A stretch of 52,621 nt of DNA from Helicobacteraceae bacterium (GTDB taxonomy: Bacteria > Campylobacterota > Campylobacteria > Campylobacterales > Helicobacteraceae). Under the pieces are notes generated by a model that did no database searches, was not told the DNA's origin, and saw only the letters and a program-made list of their open reading frames with translations. Position numbers and translations under genes: made by a program. Position 1 is the first letter of the stretch; every line of letters starts with the position of its first letter. The DNA lies in the NCBI GenBank assembly GCA_900766555.1, contig CAAFVR010000022.1:1-52621 (forward strand), written 5' to 3'. This document shows, one piece after another, positions 25,809 through 34,033 of the stretch.

Positions 25809-27146
25809 ATGAGCAAGAAAATTATGCATTTTGCACTTATGGGTGCATTTTTAGGCGGATTTAGCGCAAATGCTTTGGAATTTGGCAAAATGGGCAATCG
25901 CGCATCCACAATGGGCAATGCAGGGGTTGCTCTAAAGGGCCAATATTTTGGCACATATTATAATCCAGCATTACTTGGCGCCACAAATAATGTCGCCCTA
26001 GCGCTTACAACTGGATTTGGCGTACAGCAAGAAAATGTCGGCAGATTAATATCTGGATTTAAAAATATAACTTCGCTCGCAGATAGCTTCAAAAGTGTAA
26101 ATACATCAAATCCAAAATCGGTGCGAGAATTATATGAAAAAGCAAAAGATCTAGATGACATATTAACACGCAACTACATCAATGCAAATGCAAATATCGG
26201 AGCCACTTTTGAGTTCAGCCCGGCATTTATTCGCGGCGTTGTCGGTAGCTTTGGTGCAAGCTATTACTCCAACTTGCAAATTGGCGCATCTGTAGATCTA
26301 GGTTCGCTACCATCAGATATTGTTGTAAAAACAAGTAATAACAATTATGTAGCACTGCATTCAAATGGCAAAACAAGCAGTAGCGACGCAAATGCATATA
26401 AAAATACAGCACTTGGAAAATTACAAGAACAATCCCAATATGGCGATGTGAAAGTCTATAACTTCATTTTTACAGAAATTCCAGTTAGCTATTCTTATAC
26501 ATTTTATTTCCTAGATTCGATGCTTACAATTGGCGCGAATGCAAAATATCAAAAGGCCACTTTCATACAGCAAGGCGACACAAAAAATAATTCAAAAGAT
26601 GATGTGAAAATATCCTTTCCTGATACATCTGATTTCACAAAATCTATAACGGATCTGATAAATAAAGAGGGCAAAAGTGGCTTCAATGCAGACATTGGCG
26701 TGCTTTATGGACTAGATTTGCCTGTTGTATCCGGAGTAAATATAGGTCTTGTGGCTAAAAATATAATCCCGCAAAATTACAGTTTTGAGAAACAAAAACT
26801 TATAATAAAACCTCAGTATCGCGCCGGCGTGGCCATAAATCAGGGCATAATTTCAGCTGCACTTGATGTGGATTTAATGCCAAATGAAGTTATAGCTTTT
26901 AGTTCCAAAAAGAACTTGAGCCAACAGATCGGAACTGGCGTAAATATCGATCTAGGAATCATAGATATGAGGCTTGGGGGCTTTTATGATGTGCGAGCAA
27001 ATAGCGGCATCGTACTAACTGGAGGGCTCGGATTATTTGGTATCATTGATGCTGGAGTTCAAGTAGCCACTTCAGCAGATAGATTTGGCCAAAAGCCAAT
27101 ACCGCGCTACTTTAGCTTCCAGCTAGAAGGTGGTTTTCGTTTCTAG
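25809..27146 (+). CDS. Outer-membrane beta-barrel protein, FadL/OmpP1-TraF-like
   Basis: A 445-residue protein with signal peptide (FALMGAFLGGFSANA), then LEFGKMGNRASTMGNAGVAL and TYYNPALLGATNN, the start typical of FadL/OmpP1 and TraF_2 barrels (aligned Gly, YNPA). The C-terminus ends in a barrel strand with terminal Phe (FSFQLEGGFRF). FadL proteins import hydrophobic molecules; TraF_2-type members are uncharacterised, and sequence alone does not separate them. GGAG precedes the ATG. Confidence 0.75.
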   Translation: MSKKIMHFALMGAFLGGFSANALEFGKMGNRASTMGNAGVALKGQYFGTYYNPALLGATNNVALALTTGFGVQQENVGRLISGFKNITSLADSFKSVNTSNPKSVRELYEKAKDLDDILTRNYINANANIGATFEFSPAFIRGVVGSFGASYYSNLQIGASVDLGSLPSDIVVKTSNNNYVALHSNGKTSSSDANAYKNTALGKLQEQSQYGDVKVYNFIFTEIPVSYSYTFYFLDSMLTIGANAKYQKATFIQQGDTKNNSKDDVKISFPDTSDFTKSITDLINKEGKSGFNADIGVLYGLDLPVVSGVNIGLVAKNIIPQNYSFEKQKLIIKPQYRAGVAINQGIISAALDVDLMPNEVIAFSSKKNLSQQIGTGVNIDLGIIDMRLGGFYDVRANSGIVLTGGLGLFGIIDAGVQVATSADRFGQKPIPRYFSFQLEGGFRF

Positions 27147-27159
27147 CACCCTAGTGGCT

Positions 27160-27186
27160 TTTAGTTTTGGCGTTTAGTTTTTGGCG
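27160..27186. repeat. Tandem direct repeat in the promoter region of the ArsR-like regulator
   Basis: TTTAGTTTTGGCG is followed directly by TTTAGTTTTTGGCG, between the outer-membrane protein stop and the AAGGAG of the regulator gene. Tandem repeats of about 13 bases are typical of OmpR-family operators, so it may be an autoregulatory site. Confidence 0.4.
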
Positions 27187-27202
27187 TTTCTAAAGGAGAA
27201 AC

Positions 27203-27880
27203 ATGATAAATATTTTGATGATAGAAGATGATTTAGAATTAGCTGAGATTTTGAACGATTATTTAAGCGCGCATGATATCAAGGTCACAAATTATGATGA
27301 ACCTTATACTGGCATGAGCGCTATTGCAACGCAAAATTTCGATCTCCTTTTGCTAGATCTGACATTGCCAAATCTAGATGGACTAGAAGTTTGCAAACAA
27401 GTAGCCAGACAAAAAAATATACCGATAATAATATCTTCAGCTAGATCTGACACAGATGACAAAGTAAAAGCTCTTGAAAATGGCGCGGATGATTATTTGC
27501 CAAAGCCTTATGATCCAAAAGAATTGCTAGCTAGGATACATTCACTCCTGCGAAGATATAACAAAAAAGGCGCCAAAGAACAATCAGTTAGTCAAAGTAT
27601 TTTTCGCATCGATAAAGAAAGCCGAGAAGTATATTTCAAAGAACGCAAAGTGGACCTAACAAGAGCCGAATACGAAATATTGACGCTATTAATTAGCAAA
27701 AAAGGTCATGTTTTTTCTCGCGAAGCCATCGCTATTGAATCTGAATCAATAAATCCTGAGAGCTCAAATAAAAGCATCGATGTAATAATCGGCCGCCTCC
27801 GCTCCAAAATCGAACAAGATCCCAAAAAACCAAAATACATTATCTCCGTCCGCGGCGTAGGCTACAAACTAGAAGCCTAA
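27203..27880 (+). CDS. OmpR-family response regulator, ArsR-like
   Basis: A 225-residue regulator: receiver domain with DD at 9-10, phosphoacceptor Asp52 (LLLLDLTLPNLDG), Thr/Ser SSARSD and Lys101 (LPKPYDPKELLARI), and a C-terminal winged helix ending GVGYKLEA. The receiver is almost identical in motif detail to H. pylori ArsR (HP0166) as I remember it. No kinase gene adjoins it; the ArsS-like kinase lies at 16963-18207 on the other strand. AAGGAG before ATG. Confidence 0.9.
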   Translation: MINILMIEDDLELAEILNDYLSAHDIKVTNYDEPYTGMSAIATQNFDLLLLDLTLPNLDGLEVCKQVARQKNIPIIISSARSDTDDKVKALENGADDYLPKPYDPKELLARIHSLLRRYNKKGAKEQSVSQSIFRIDKESREVYFKERKVDLTRAEYEILTLLISKKGHVFSREAIAIESESINPESSNKSIDVIIGRLRSKIEQDPKKPKYIISVRGVGYKLEA

Positions 27881-28119
27881 CTTCGCCATCTGCCCCTCGC
27901 CTCCTTTCCCACTATTGCTCCTTTTCGCTATTTTGTAATAACCTCTCCAAATCCCGCCATCAACCACGTGCCCCTTGTGAACTCTCACAGCACTCTTGCC
28001 TCCTCACCCACTCTTTCACCTCGCCGCTGTAACTTGCAAACATCGCAACCGTCTTTTATCATCGCCGCTTACTAGCTTAGTAGCTATGTTATACACTCGT
28101 GCGAACAATGAAAGCGTTT
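27881..28119. other. Convergent intergenic region, pyrimidine-rich on the plus strand
   Basis: 239 bases between convergent genes. The first half is C/T-rich (GCCCCTCGCCTCCTTTCCC), with a higher GC content than the surroundings. Short minus-strand ORFs of about 25 codons exist but have no ribosome site or recognisable product. I see no tRNA or clear terminator. Confidence 0.4.
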
Positions 28120-28578
28120 TTACTTTATAACCCCACAGGCCATTCTAGAACCGTAGATATCTAGATATTTTTGTTCATGTATTATTATTGCGTGATTTTG
28201 TACTTCAGATAGAGATTTGAAATTCTTTGTTTTGATGTTATTTGCGCTGCCATCATTATTTATTATTAATTTTGACAATTCGCCGATATTGCCTTTTTTG
28301 CTTTTTAATATTTCTCCAGCTGCGAGCCCGGCTACGACTTGGCCATCTCTGGTTCTAGGCGCACAAGATGCATTTTGATAAATGGCTATAGCATAACTCC
28401 CGGGCGAAATTGAATTTAGATCCGGAGTGAAAATTAGCTCATTTTTGCCCTCGGATATTGCAATTTTTCCAATTGTGATGTCTGGACTATCCGGATCTAT
28501 TAGATTTATCACAACATTTGTGCTTTTTGCCATCAATGAACTTAAAAATAAAAATATTGAAATTAATAAAAATCTCAC
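28120..28578 (-). CDS. SodC-fold (Cu/Zn superoxide dismutase-like) protein lacking most metal ligands
   Basis: A 152-residue periplasmic protein, signal peptide FLLISIFLFLSSLMA. It aligns along its length with bacterial SodC: IGKIAISEG, LIFTPDLNSISPG, ASCAP (Cys72), VVAGLAAG, GELSKLIINNDGSA, HAIIIH (His129, His134) and SRMACGVIK (Cys148). The copper/zinc site is gutted: the usual HGFHIH reads YAIAIY, the GGHFDP zinc loop is shortened to AAGEILKSKKG, and GHLGDLP has no His. The disulfide cysteines and the active-site-region Arg remain. Probably a structural or binding derivative, not an active dismutase. GTG 28578 (AAGGA seven bases before) is preferred to TTG 28584. It follows the 208-residue barrel protein by a few bases. 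Confidence 0.75.
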   Translation of the reverse strand: MRFLLISIFLFLSSLMAKSTNVVINLIDPDSPDITIGKIAISEGKNELIFTPDLNSISPGSYAIAIYQNASCAPRTRDGQVVAGLAAGEILKSKKGNIGELSKLIINNDGSANNIKTKNFKSLSEVQNHAIIIHEQKYLDIYGSRMACGVIK

Positions 28579-28587
28579 GCCCAATCC

Positions 28588-29214
28588 TTAGAAAGAGAAA
28601 TTATAAAACGATAGCGAAATTATAAGCGCATGATGCGTTATTTTGGGCTTATTATAAGCTAAGTTATAGGTCACATCATTGATCTCTAAATCCGTTCCAC
28701 CGCGATATGATAGATCCAATCCCAAATCCCTAAAAATATTAACATGCAAGCCCAATCCATATGTAAAAGCGCTAACTCCAAGTGCCTCTGGCTTAGCTCC
28801 CTTTATCACTTCAAATAATTCGCGCTGTATCAAATAACCGCCAAAAATATGTGGTGTGACATAATCATTAAAAAGCCTAGTTGCAAATCTAACTCCAAAA
28901 CCCAAAAAGAAATTCTCATTAATGCCAAAGTCCAAAACGCCGCTAACCAAGACTGGATAAGCCGTTTTTACGACAAGCCCACGCTCAAATGCGCCATAAA
29001 TTGAATGCTCATTTTTATTATGATTAAAGAAATCTGAACCTTTATTTGTCGTGCGTTTTATCTCTCCGCCATCTATTTTGGCATATGCATATCCCGTTTT
29101 GAAAACACTAAAATAATCGCCACTAATTTGACTTGGACTGTAAAAATCTTGTATTTCTTCTGATTCCTCTGCGCTCAAAAACGCTAAAAAAAATAAAACT
29201 AGTAAAATACGCAC
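28588..29214 (-). CDS. Small outer-membrane beta-barrel protein
   Basis: A 208-residue protein with signal peptide MRILLVLFFLAFLSA, alternating amphipathic strands with many Gly and aromatic residues (GVLDFGINENFFLGFGVRF, YGLGLHVNIF, LGLDLSYRGG) and a C-terminal aromatic strand ending SFYNFSF. These are marks of a small outer-membrane barrel. GTG start, with AGGA five bases ahead. First gene of a pair with the SodC-like protein. No family name recognised. Confidence 0.65.
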   Translation of the reverse strand: MRILLVLFFLAFLSAEESEEIQDFYSPSQISGDYFSVFKTGYAYAKIDGGEIKRTTNKGSDFFNHNKNEHSIYGAFERGLVVKTAYPVLVSGVLDFGINENFFLGFGVRFATRLFNDYVTPHIFGGYLIQRELFEVIKGAKPEALGVSAFTYGLGLHVNIFRDLGLDLSYRGGTDLEINDVTYNLAYNKPKITHHALIISLSFYNFSF

Positions 29215-29260
29215 AGAAATCCTGAAATCTTTTGGATTAATTTTATTTAAAAATGAGCTT

Positions 29261-30301
29261 ATGAGTCAAAAAAGCGACGAATTATTTATGTCCCTAGCGC
29301 TAAAAGAAGCGTGGAGCAAAGCTCTTTTAGCATTGCCAAATCCAACTGTTAGCGCATTAGTTTTATCTAAAAATGGAGAAATATTATCCATCCAAACGCA
29401 TAGCCTAGCTGGGAGCGCACATGCTGAAGTGCTAGCGCTAAAAGAAGCATTCAAAAAGTTAAAAAAAACAGATGCAAAAGAATCACAAAAGCTAGATTCC
29501 ATGTCGCCAATTGAGCTTTATAACTTTCTATTAAATAATCATGATGGCATTTTTAACACCACGCAAATTTTTATAACCCTTGAGCCCTGCACCAAAATGG
29601 GCAAAACGCCACCTTGTGCTAATTTATTGCAACATATAAAGCCAAGTCGGATAATTTTTGGCGCAAAAGATAGTAGTCATAACGGATCTGGCGGGCAAAT
29701 GCTGCGAAATTGCGGCCTAAATGTCACAGAAAGCGTGTTAGAAAAAGAATGTCTAGATCTGATTATTCCTTTTAATTGCTTGCAAAAATATGGTAGCTTT
29801 AATCTTTTTAAACTCGCGATGCGCTTAAATGGCGATTATAAAAGCCGCAATATTTCCTCAAAAGAGGCGCAAATATATATCCATAATCTCCGCCAAATTT
29901 CTAACAATATAATAATTTCTGGCAAGACGCTAGAATCTGATAATCCGCTGCTAGATGCGCGTTTTGCCACCCCACCCTATAAAAATACAGCTCTTCCAGA
30001 CATCAAAATATTAAGCAAGCGCCTAACAATAGATGATCTAAAAGATAAAAATATTAGTGCAAATTCAAGAAATATAAATCTCTATAGCGAGATACCAAAT
30101 TTAAGATCTTTTAGCGGATTTAACATTATTGAGGGCGGCTTTAATCTACTTTGTGAACTTAGAAATCAGCTTGATATGATTATGATACAAATTGCTCCAA
30201 ATGCGCTAAATTCGGCACATTCAGAGCTTAAAAGTTCACTTCATTTTAGGCAGCTCTCAAGCACAAATCATGATGAGACGATTTTTATATGGCTTTGCTA
30301 A
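29261..30301 (+). CDS. ribD: Bifunctional riboflavin deaminase/reductase RibD
   Basis: Deaminates and reduces the pyrimidine intermediate of riboflavin synthesis. Deaminase motifs: HAEVLALKEA and PCTKMGKTPPCANLL (zinc ligands). The reductase half is divergent and shorter (FKLAMRLNGDYKS, NNIIISGKTLESDNPLL, NIIEGGFNLL). 346 residues, similar to the H. pylori RibG form. Overlaps the next gene by 13 bases. Confidence 0.9.
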   Translation: MSQKSDELFMSLALKEAWSKALLALPNPTVSALVLSKNGEILSIQTHSLAGSAHAEVLALKEAFKKLKKTDAKESQKLDSMSPIELYNFLLNNHDGIFNTTQIFITLEPCTKMGKTPPCANLLQHIKPSRIIFGAKDSSHNGSGGQMLRNCGLNVTESVLEKECLDLIIPFNCLQKYGSFNLFKLAMRLNGDYKSRNISSKEAQIYIHNLRQISNNIIISGKTLESDNPLLDARFATPPYKNTALPDIKILSKRLTIDDLKDKNISANSRNINLYSEIPNLRSFSGFNIIEGGFNLLCELRNQLDMIMIQIAPNALNSAHSELKSSLHFRQLSSTNHDETIFIWLC

Positions 30302-30999
30302 AAATCTATCAAGATAAAAATGGCTATAGCTACAATACAGATTCGCTACTTTTATATGGCTTTATTTATAAGATATTAAAAACTTGCAATTCCCCAAAAG
30401 ATCTGCTTGATGTGGGTGCAAATACCGGCATCTTGGGCCTTTTGGCCTTGCGAGATTTTGATATTTTTTTGGAATCTATTGAGCTTGAAAAAGATGCCTT
30501 TTTTTTACTTTCACAAAATGCCAAAAAATATCCAAAAATAAAACTAATTAATGCAGATTTTCTAACCCATAAATTTAATAAAAAATATGATGTCATAATC
30601 TCAAATCCGCCCTTTTATGGCGTAAATAAAACTCCGCCAAAATCTCATAAAATGGCCCTTGCAAGATCTGAAAAATATATGCCAATAGATGCATTTTTAA
30701 AGCGTGCGCGAGATCTTATGTATATGGATTCAAATTTAATTTTTTGCTTTGAGGGTGCGCGTTTTGATGAAGTAAAATTAGCGCTAAAAAATGCAGGATT
30801 TTTTATTAAAACATTGCAATTTGTACATTCAAAACCAGAAAATATGCCAAATCTTGCGCTAATACATGCTGTTTTATTTCAAAGTGAAATAACGCTTTTG
30901 CCGCCACTTTATGTGCAAAATACAGATGGTTTAATTTCAAAAGAAGCCAAAGAAATTTATACGCATTGCAATACATATAGCATCAAAGTTAGCCTATGA
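30289..30999 (+). CDS. tRNA1(Val) (adenine37-N6)-methyltransferase family protein
   Basis: A 236-residue class I SAM methyltransferase: DVGANTGILGLLAL (motif I), and NPPFYG (NPPF catalytic motif of N6-adenine enzymes), preceded by YDVIISN. Close to TrmN6/YfiC. The gene lies between ribD and ccoI, the same order I remember for HP1505-HP1504-HP1503. Overlaps both neighbours. Confidence 0.82.
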   Translation: MALLKIYQDKNGYSYNTDSLLLYGFIYKILKTCNSPKDLLDVGANTGILGLLALRDFDIFLESIELEKDAFFLLSQNAKKYPKIKLINADFLTHKFNKKYDVIISNPPFYGVNKTPPKSHKMALARSEKYMPIDAFLKRARDLMYMDSNLIFCFEGARFDEVKLALKNAGFFIKTLQFVHSKPENMPNLALIHAVLFQSEITLLPPLYVQNTDGLISKEAKEIYTHCNTYSIKVSL

Positions 31000-33413
31000 A
31001 ATGCGATCATTGCCAGCTTGATTTCCCTAAAAATTCGCTAGAAGAAGTTAAATCTAATGACAAGACACTGCATTTTTGCTGCAATGGCTGCAAAAGCGTA
31101 TATTTCATATTGGAGCAAAATGACTTAAGCGATTTTTATAAATTACTGGGCAATAAGACATTATCTCCCAAAAAACAGCCAAATCAAGCGGATCTAGCGC
31201 GTTTTGATAGCCCCGCTTTTAGCAAATTCATACATGAAAGTGACGGCATAAAGCAAGTTTCATTAATTATTAGCGGCATACATTGCTCAGCTTGCATTTG
31301 GCTAATTGAAAAAATGCTAATGCTAAATCCAAGCATCTTAGAAGCCAATATGAATTACACAAATGCCAAGCTAAAGATCTCATTTTTAAGCGATACAAAG
31401 CTTTCAAAAATTATTGAGATAATCCAAAATATCGGCTATGAAGCAAATTTATATGATCCAAAAATTAGCGAAAGCTTAAATGAAAAAGAGAGCAAAAAGC
31501 TCCTAAAAGCCCTAGTTGTGGGCATTTTTTGCACGATGAATATTATGTGGATTGCAATAGCGCAATATAGCGGCTATTTTTTGGGCATTGATACATTGAT
31601 TAAAAATGCGCTTTATATCGCTAGCTTTGCCTTGGCTAGTCCAGTGTTATTTTATACGGGCAGATTTTTTTATATCAATGCTTTTAGAAATCTAAAAAAT
31701 CGCATTATCGGTATGGATTTATTAGTTAGCGTGGGCGCATTTTTGACATATTTTTACTCGATTTATGCCGCGCTTACGGGCCAAGAAAGCTATTTTGAAG
31801 CGGTGGCTATGATAATAACATTTGTTTTTGCTGGCAAATTTTTTGAGGGAAAAATCAAAAAAAGAGCTGGCGATTTTCTAGATCATTTGAATTTTTTAAT
31901 GCCGAGTGAAATAACGCTATTTCGCGGCAAAACGCGACAAAAAGCCCCTCCAGAACATGTAAAAATCGGCAGTAAAATTGAAGTCTTGCCAAATGAAATT
32001 ATCGCAATTGATGGCATTTTAGAAAGCCAAAGCGCGATACTTGATGCGCAAAATATAACTGGCGAATTCCTAAGCGTGCCCAAAAAAAGGGGCGACAAAA
32101 TACTATCTCTTAGCTTAAATAAATCTCAGAGTTTTATTTATAAAACGACAAAAAGCTTTAGTGATTCAATGTTTTTTAAATTGATTAATACGCTAGGAGA
32201 TGCGCTTACAAAAAAGCCAAAAATACAAAATCTAGCCAATTTAATAAGCCAAGTTTTTTCAAAAACGGTGCTTTTGATAGCGCTTTTTGGATTTGTCATT
32301 TGGTATTTTTATACGAATAATTTTGCCATTTCACTAAGTGTTGCGATATCTGTTATTGTAATTTCATGCCCCTGTGCGTTGGCACTTGCCACGCCAATTG
32401 CAAGCGTTACTGGGATTTTGGGCGCATATAAAAAAGGCATAATCTTTAAAGAAGCAAGCTTTTTAGAAAAATTAGCAAAATGCGATATCGTAGTTTTTGA
32501 CAAAACTGGCACGCTAACAAATGGCCGCCCAAAAGTTGTAAGAGAAATAATTTCTAGATCCGATCTAGAAAGCCAAGAGAGCGGCTTAAGCGCGCTTTTA
32601 AGCATATCAAATCATCCTATTTCAAAAGCCATTTTGGAGCATATCAAAGGCCAAAATCAAAATAAAAAGTCATATGACAAAATAGCTTTTATTAGCTCAG
32701 AAGAAATATTAGGCAAGGGCTTGAGGGCCAAAACCAAAGATCATATTTTTATAGGCGGTAGTCTAGAATTCCTAAGCGAAAATGGAGTAGATGTTAGCGC
32801 AATTGATACAGAGGGTAAAATCGTTTTTGGCTTTGGGATCGATCAAGAGCTTTTAGCTATTTTTTTGCTAGAAGATGAGCTAAAAGAAGGTGCTGTGGAA
32901 TTCATATCGGATCTAAATGCCAAAAAGCGCGTAATTTTATTAAGCGGCGATAATGTCCGGTCCGTTAATTCAATCGCAAATGAGCTAAATATCAAAGAAG
33001 CTCATGCAAATTTATTGCCCAATCAAAAGCTAGATTTTATAAATCAGCTAGATTCCAAAAGAGTTGTAATGATAGGAGATGGGCTAAATGACGCACTAGC
33101 GATGACAAAAAGTGCTGTTGCAATAACGCTTGGGCAAAATGAAGCACTCAAATTAAGCGGAGATATCATAATATTAAAGCCAGAAATTAGCGCTATAAAA
33201 GAGGCTTTTGCAATGGCGGATAAAACATATAAAACGATAGTTCAAAATATAGCTTTCTCTATACTTTATAATGCTTGCGTCATACCGCTAGCTCTTTTTG
33301 GCTTTGTGATCCCGCTTTTTGCGGCGTTATCAATGAGTTTGAGTTCAATTATTGTGGCTTTAAATAGTTTAAGAATCGTAGGTTTTAAGAAAGACTCCTT
33401 TTCAGATACTTAA
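30996..33413 (+). CDS. ccoI: Copper-translocating P-type ATPase, CcoI/FixI type
   Basis: An 805-residue inner-membrane pump supplying copper to cytochrome cbb3 oxidase assembly. N-terminal metal ribbon CDHCQLDF...FCCNGCKSVY, HMA domain ISGIHCSACIWLIEKML, translocation CPC motif in VISCPCALALATP (about residue 457), phosphorylation DKTGTLTNGRP (about 501), and hinge MIGDGLNDALAMTKS. The N-terminal Cys ribbon plus a single HMA is characteristic of CcoI rather than CopA. The start overlaps the methyltransferase stop by four bases. Confidence 0.9.
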   Translation: MKCDHCQLDFPKNSLEEVKSNDKTLHFCCNGCKSVYFILEQNDLSDFYKLLGNKTLSPKKQPNQADLARFDSPAFSKFIHESDGIKQVSLIISGIHCSACIWLIEKMLMLNPSILEANMNYTNAKLKISFLSDTKLSKIIEIIQNIGYEANLYDPKISESLNEKESKKLLKALVVGIFCTMNIMWIAIAQYSGYFLGIDTLIKNALYIASFALASPVLFYTGRFFYINAFRNLKNRIIGMDLLVSVGAFLTYFYSIYAALTGQESYFEAVAMIITFVFAGKFFEGKIKKRAGDFLDHLNFLMPSEITLFRGKTRQKAPPEHVKIGSKIEVLPNEIIAIDGILESQSAILDAQNITGEFLSVPKKRGDKILSLSLNKSQSFIYKTTKSFSDSMFFKLINTLGDALTKKPKIQNLANLISQVFSKTVLLIALFGFVIWYFYTNNFAISLSVAISVIVISCPCALALATPIASVTGILGAYKKGIIFKEASFLEKLAKCDIVVFDKTGTLTNGRPKVVREIISRSDLESQESGLSALLSISNHPISKAILEHIKGQNQNKKSYDKIAFISSEEILGKGLRAKTKDHIFIGGSLEFLSENGVDVSAIDTEGKIVFGFGIDQELLAIFLLEDELKEGAVEFISDLNAKKRVILLSGDNVRSVNSIANELNIKEAHANLLPNQKLDFINQLDSKRVVMIGDGLNDALAMTKSAVAITLGQNEALKLSGDIIILKPEISAIKEAFAMADKTYKTIVQNIAFSILYNACVIPLALFGFVIPLFAALSMSLSSIIVALNSLRIVGFKKDSFSDT

Positions 33414-33414
33414 G

Positions 33415-33497
33415 GCACATCAAATTTGGAGCCGCTCTGCTGTGTTCCCACCCTGAAGCACTATCTCCAAATCCAATTGCGAAAGTCTGAAAAAGAG
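33415..33497 (-). ncRNA. ffs: Signal recognition particle RNA (4.5S type)
   Basis: On the minus strand a hairpin pairs ATTTGGAG (33472-33465) with CTCCAAAT (33431-33424). Its tip reads TTCAGG-GTG-GGAA-CAC-AGCAGA, the SRP domain IV signature: CAGG and AGCAG of the Ffh-binding symmetric loop around a GGAA tetraloop stem. A minus-strand TAAAAT (33509-33504) could be the -10, giving a 5' end near 33497 and an RNA of about 80 nucleotides. Exact ends are estimates. Confidence 0.82.
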
Positions 33498-33515
33498 CGA
33501 GTTATTTTATCACAA

Positions 33516-34031
33516 ATGAGAAAAATGCAAAATATAGTTTTAATCGGATTTATGGGATCTGGCAAAAGCGCTATTGGCAAACGCTTAGCAAAAGAGCTAG
33601 GATTAGATTTTATAGATAGCGATAAAATAATTGCCAAAAATGCAAATAAAAGCATTAATCAAATATTTAGCGAATTTGGAGAAGCTCATTTCAGAGCCCT
33701 TGAGGCTGAATTTATAAAAGAATATAAAGAATATGAAAATCTAGTGATAGCCACAGGCGGAGGCATGAGCATACATAATGATATCTCAGAGCTTGGAGTG
33801 CGCTTTTATTTAAATGCTAGATTTGATGTAATTTTTATGCGCATTTCTGGCAAGACGCATCGCCCGCTTTTTACGACAAAAGAGCAGACTTATCAGATCT
33901 TTAAAGAACGCAAGCCAATATACGAAAAACATTGCGATTTCAAAATCAATACAAATGCGCCAATCAAAAAAATAGTGCACAAAATCTGTCAAATTATAGA
34001 TAAGAGTTTGATAAAATCGCACAAAGGATAA
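33516..34031 (+). CDS. aroK: Shikimate kinase
   Basis: Phosphorylates shikimate in aromatic amino-acid synthesis. Walker A GFMGSGKSAIGKRLA, shikimate-binding FIDSDKII, ATGGGMS, and the lid RPLF. 171 residues from ATG 33516, or 168 from ATG 33525; the frame extends upstream to 33426, but that part is antisense to the SRP RNA and has no aroK similarity. Ends two bases before recA. Confidence 0.93.
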   Translation: MRKMQNIVLIGFMGSGKSAIGKRLAKELGLDFIDSDKIIAKNANKSINQIFSEFGEAHFRALEAEFIKEYKEYENLVIATGGGMSIHNDISELGVRFYLNARFDVIFMRISGKTHRPLFTTKEQTYQIFKERKPIYEKHCDFKINTNAPIKKIVHKICQIIDKSLIKSHKG

Positions 34032-34033
34032 AA

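Noticed and set aside
27881..28119. Small minus-strand ORFs of about 25 codons
   Set aside because: No ribosome site, no conserved feature, and such short frames are expected by chance.
28120..28578. Active Cu/Zn superoxide dismutase
   Set aside because: Most metal ligands of the family are replaced or deleted, so only the fold is claimed.
33426..33515. N-terminal extension of the aroK frame
   Set aside because: It is antisense to the SRP RNA hairpin and not part of the shikimate kinase fold; ATG 33516 or 33525 fits better.
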